64,000 nucleotides of DNA, from the NCBI GenBank assembly GCA_017506865.1, contig JAFCMP010000047.1:62001-126000 (forward strand), in the 5' to 3' direction. Of the stretch, positions 63,843 through 64,000 are shown in pieces. The DNA is from Tribonema minus. Lineage: Eukaryota; Sar; Xanthophyceae; Tribonematales; Tribonemataceae. The first letter of the stretch is position 1. Every line of letters begins with the position of its first letter. The translations under genes and the position numbers were made by a program. Under the pieces are notes generated by a model. It was given only the letters and a program-made list of their open reading frames with translations. It had not been told where the DNA came from and made no database searches.

Positions 63843-64000
63843 CGCGTGGCTTGTGCACAGCGAGCTAGCATTGCAGCAAGCCGCTGACGGCCTGAACGGG
63901 CGCGCCGCGGACCCCGTGCTCATCGCTCAGCCACGGTGCGTCACCCACTTCAAGTTGAAGTGTACCATAATGGGGGGGCCATGTTGTGCATGGCACGCCT
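52633..64000 (+). CDS. Secreted or membrane kelch-repeat protein (attractin-like), 3' end outside window
   Basis: Ten exons seen: 52633-52971, 53938-54097, 54688-54918, 55507-55694, 56995-57126, 57710-57844, 59730-59882, 61101-61259, 61960-62166 and 63241-63428, giving at least 630 aa. All phases agree. The N-terminus is a signal peptide (RARs then CARLLLVSLLHTTSA). Kelch-type blades follow: GRSGHSLVLFDGGNTVVMFG, YYNDVWAYNL, RWGQGAAAFDDGTMLIYGGY with DDMWAFDL, ARMFIFGGHRLW with YLSDLWIY, AGHQMVWDAERQGLWVHGGY, FLSDLWFYDLSSGRWSQIQP, ALVIMGGYLDNHHYDDTWQF. Cysteines and N-x-S/T sites suit an extracellular beta-propeller; ligand unknown. Intron 8 has a perfect GC donor (CAG|GCAAGT). Exon 10 could end at TAG 63465 as a terminal exon, but duplicated edges point to a donor at 63429, with the gene running on. 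Confidence 0.88.
55750..55890 (+). repeat. Fossil copy of the kelch exon 4 donor edge
   Basis: TTGCGTCCGACAACTCTCTG, GACAACGACTGGA, then GGCAACGACTGGAACAGCAC, GCCGGAGGCTACCTCAGCGA, AAAGAGACAGGTGC: the last 115 or so bases of exon 4 with its donor (true copy 55585-55700), with an internal doubling of CAACGACTGGA(A/C)CAGC. Confidence 0.92.
55920..55950 (+). repeat. TTAGGG telomere-type block in kelch intron 4
   Basis: GGTTAGGGTTAGGGTTAGGG, one of several; CCCTAA blocks of the opposite orientation are at about 56425-56450 and 56713-56735 in the same intron. Confidence 0.87.
56260..56994 (+). repeat. Array of fossil copies of the kelch exon 5 acceptor edge with CCCTAA blocks
   Basis: The unit 'GATGGCATTGCTCAG + (C/T)TG-x-(C/T)AGCCGG(C/T)GAGCCCGTGCC' recurs near 56340-56380 (decayed), 56455-56495, 56645-56715, 56757-56825 and 56845-56880, with a weak first copy near 56265-56290. 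Two copies include GACAGCAGCGACTACGGCAA. Many are followed by CCCTAACCCTAA. The true edge is at 56980-57050. Confidence 0.9.
57280..57350 (+). repeat. Fossil copy of the kelch exon 5 donor edge
   Basis: GAGGCGTGGACAAATCGGCG, CGATGTTGATGTTCCCTGCAG, CTTG then ATGAGCGCTGCTGCTTGCC copies the exon 5 end and the start of the intron (true copy 57088-57150); the donor GT has changed to AT. Confidence 0.85.
57490..57570 (+). repeat. Dispersed 80-base repeat family, copy 7 (best preserved)
   Basis: TTGTCAATGGAAACGAATCA, AAAGATCGTAGAGCTCTAGG, TGACAAAGGATGGTTAGCCG, CAAGTGCCTTCCACCAATAA. It serves as reference for the family; in kelch intron 5. Confidence 0.82.
57972..58829. mobile_element. Non-autonomous hAT-type element with 8-base target duplication
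   Basis: Both ends are CAGAGATGGC(A/G)CGT in inverted orientation, and both are flanked by the perfect direct repeat GCGCGCAT (57964-57971 and 58830-58837). An 8-base duplication with TIRs starting CAGAGATGG is the hallmark of hAT transposons. ACCGGT occurs four times near the left end (57997, 58021, 58038, 58067) and three times near the right (58668, 58691, 58796) and not in the middle, like subterminal transposase-binding repeats. The right TIR is itself part of a small palindrome. No transposase frame exists in 858 bases. It sits in kelch intron 6. Confidence 0.88.
59365..59655 (+). repeat. Three fossil copies of the kelch exon 7 acceptor edge
   Basis: TTCGCT(C/T)GCCTCAG + ACCAAGGAAGGCCTCAGYGA + ATTTCGACCTTACCC copies occur at about 59368-59415, 59478-59530 and 59588-59650 before the true edge at 59712-59770 (TKEGLSEFRPYPD). 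Spacing is about 110-120 bases and the poly-C tract is copied each time. Confidence 0.93.
60432..60500 (+). repeat. Dispersed 80-base repeat family, copy 8
   Basis: ATGAAAACGATTCAACAGCC, CGTAGTGCTCTAGGTGACCA, GGAGTGGTCAGCCGCAAGTG, in kelch intron 7. Confidence 0.75.
60835..61010 (+). repeat. Two fossil copies of the kelch exon 8 acceptor edge
   Basis: CAG-TGGGCAGACGCTCTGAT, GGGGGCTGCCACGACACCAA (60838-60890) and CCAGGTGACGGATGCTCTGG, GGCGGCTACCACGACCACTT (60952-61005) copy the true exon start at 61095-61150 (VADALVIMGGYLDNHH). The intron stretch GTGCATCAGTGAACTCAC-TGTACA is duplicated with it. Confidence 0.92.
61355..61400 (+). repeat. Fossil copy of the kelch exon 8 donor edge
   Basis: CTACCCCGACTCGTGCACTG, ACGACCTCGCCTACAT repeats the exon end (YPDSCTDDLAYI; true copy 61220-61262). 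The GC donor itself is lost in the copy. Confidence 0.92.
61740..61957 (+). repeat. Pyrimidine-rich (poly-C) tract at the kelch exon 9 acceptor
   Basis: More than 200 bases of almost pure C and T with several runs of 9-14 C lead to CTGCTCAG. It opens a spurious proline-rich reading frame across the acceptor. Confidence 0.85.
62275..62510 (+). repeat. Two fossil copies of the kelch exon 9 donor edge
   Basis: GCGCCC(A/C)GCGGAGATTG, CC/AGA(A/T)GGCACGCCTCAGGTGCGGCAG recurs at 62280-62345 and 62405-62500; the true edge is 62105-62175 (PEQVALAAKERPAEIADGTPQ). Confidence 0.93.
63208..63240 (+). repeat. Poly-C tract at the kelch exon 10 acceptor
   Basis: Runs of C broken by one T, ending CCCATTGCAG before exon 10. 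Confidence 0.85.
63560..63965 (+). repeat. Three fossil copies of the kelch exon 10 donor edge
   Basis: CTGAACGGGCGCGCCTCGGA, CCCCGTGCTCATCGCTCAGC, CACG|GTGCGTCACC plus ACTTCAAG occurs at 63568-63632, 63685-63752 and 63889-63962; the true edge is 63390-63440. Each copy keeps GTGCGT intact. Confidence 0.93.
63796..63840. repeat. (GT)n microsatellite
   Basis: About 22 uninterrupted GT units lie between the second and third fossil copies of the kelch exon 10 edge. Confidence 0.95.

Noticed and set aside
1..64000. Prokaryotic operon or biosynthetic cluster
   Set aside because: Genes are intron-split, on mixed strands and functionally unrelated; families such as PRP31, G3BP and MOCS2B are eukaryotic.

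Overview
The window is nuclear DNA from a eukaryote, probably a unicellular alga. Its genes are cut by many long spliceosomal introns (about 300 to 2,000 bases, GT-AG with two clear GC-AG cases). The standard code fits, with TAA, TAG and TGA all used as stops. Introns and spacers are full of CCCTAA/TTAGGG telomere-type blocks, trinucleotide runs and poly-C or poly-G tracts. A photosynthetic host is suggested by a DprA/LOG-like protein of the cyanobacterial/plastid type that carries a hydrophobic plus basic leader. The exact lineage cannot be read from the sequence; TTAGGG-type repeats and GC-AG introns would suit a haptophyte or similar alga, but that is inference.

Layout, left to right: the 3' end of a diacylglycerol kinase (+, 1-794); MOCS2B/MoaE, the large subunit of molybdopterin synthase (+, 1817-4547); a small KEN-box protein (+, 5397-5699); the splicing factor PRP31 (-, 6881-12774, six exons, 503 aa); the DprA-like plastid-type protein (+, 13159-15352); a low-complexity protein of unknown role (-, 16590-19342); the bifunctional proline-synthesis enzyme P5CS (-, 20794-35051, 14 exons, 774 aa); a G3BP-like NTF2/RRM/RGG RNA-binding protein (+, 35818-45274, 11 exons); a probable PAM2-motif protein (-, 48452-50777); and a secreted kelch-repeat protein (+, 52633 to beyond the right edge). 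PRP31/DprA-like and P5CS/G3BP are divergent pairs sharing short upstream regions. The genes are an ordinary mix of housekeeping functions and not an operon or pathway cluster. Exon chains were deduced by joining frames and splice sites and matching known family motifs; all junction phases agree unless noted.

The most striking signal is not a gene. About thirty exon edges have extra, diverged copies of 'exon edge + splice site + adjoining intron edge' lying in the neighbouring intron. Donor-side copies always sit downstream of the exon and acceptor-side copies always upstream, so the exon body stays intact and every copy can be removed by splicing. One donor edge (MOCS2B exon 2) is a six-unit 53-base minisatellite; one acceptor edge (P5CS exon 14) has five extra copies of increasing divergence. 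It looks like a genome with a high rate of local tandem duplication in which only splice-buffered events survive, making introns grow from their ends.

Other mobile or repeated DNA: a probable non-autonomous hAT element with a perfect 8-base target duplication (57972-58829), a TA-flanked Tc1/mariner-like MITE (8031-8845), a dispersed family of about 80 bases with eight copies in both orientations, a strongly over-used ACTTCAA/TTGAAGT heptamer that often forms palindromes, and a long imperfect hairpin at 52142-52289.
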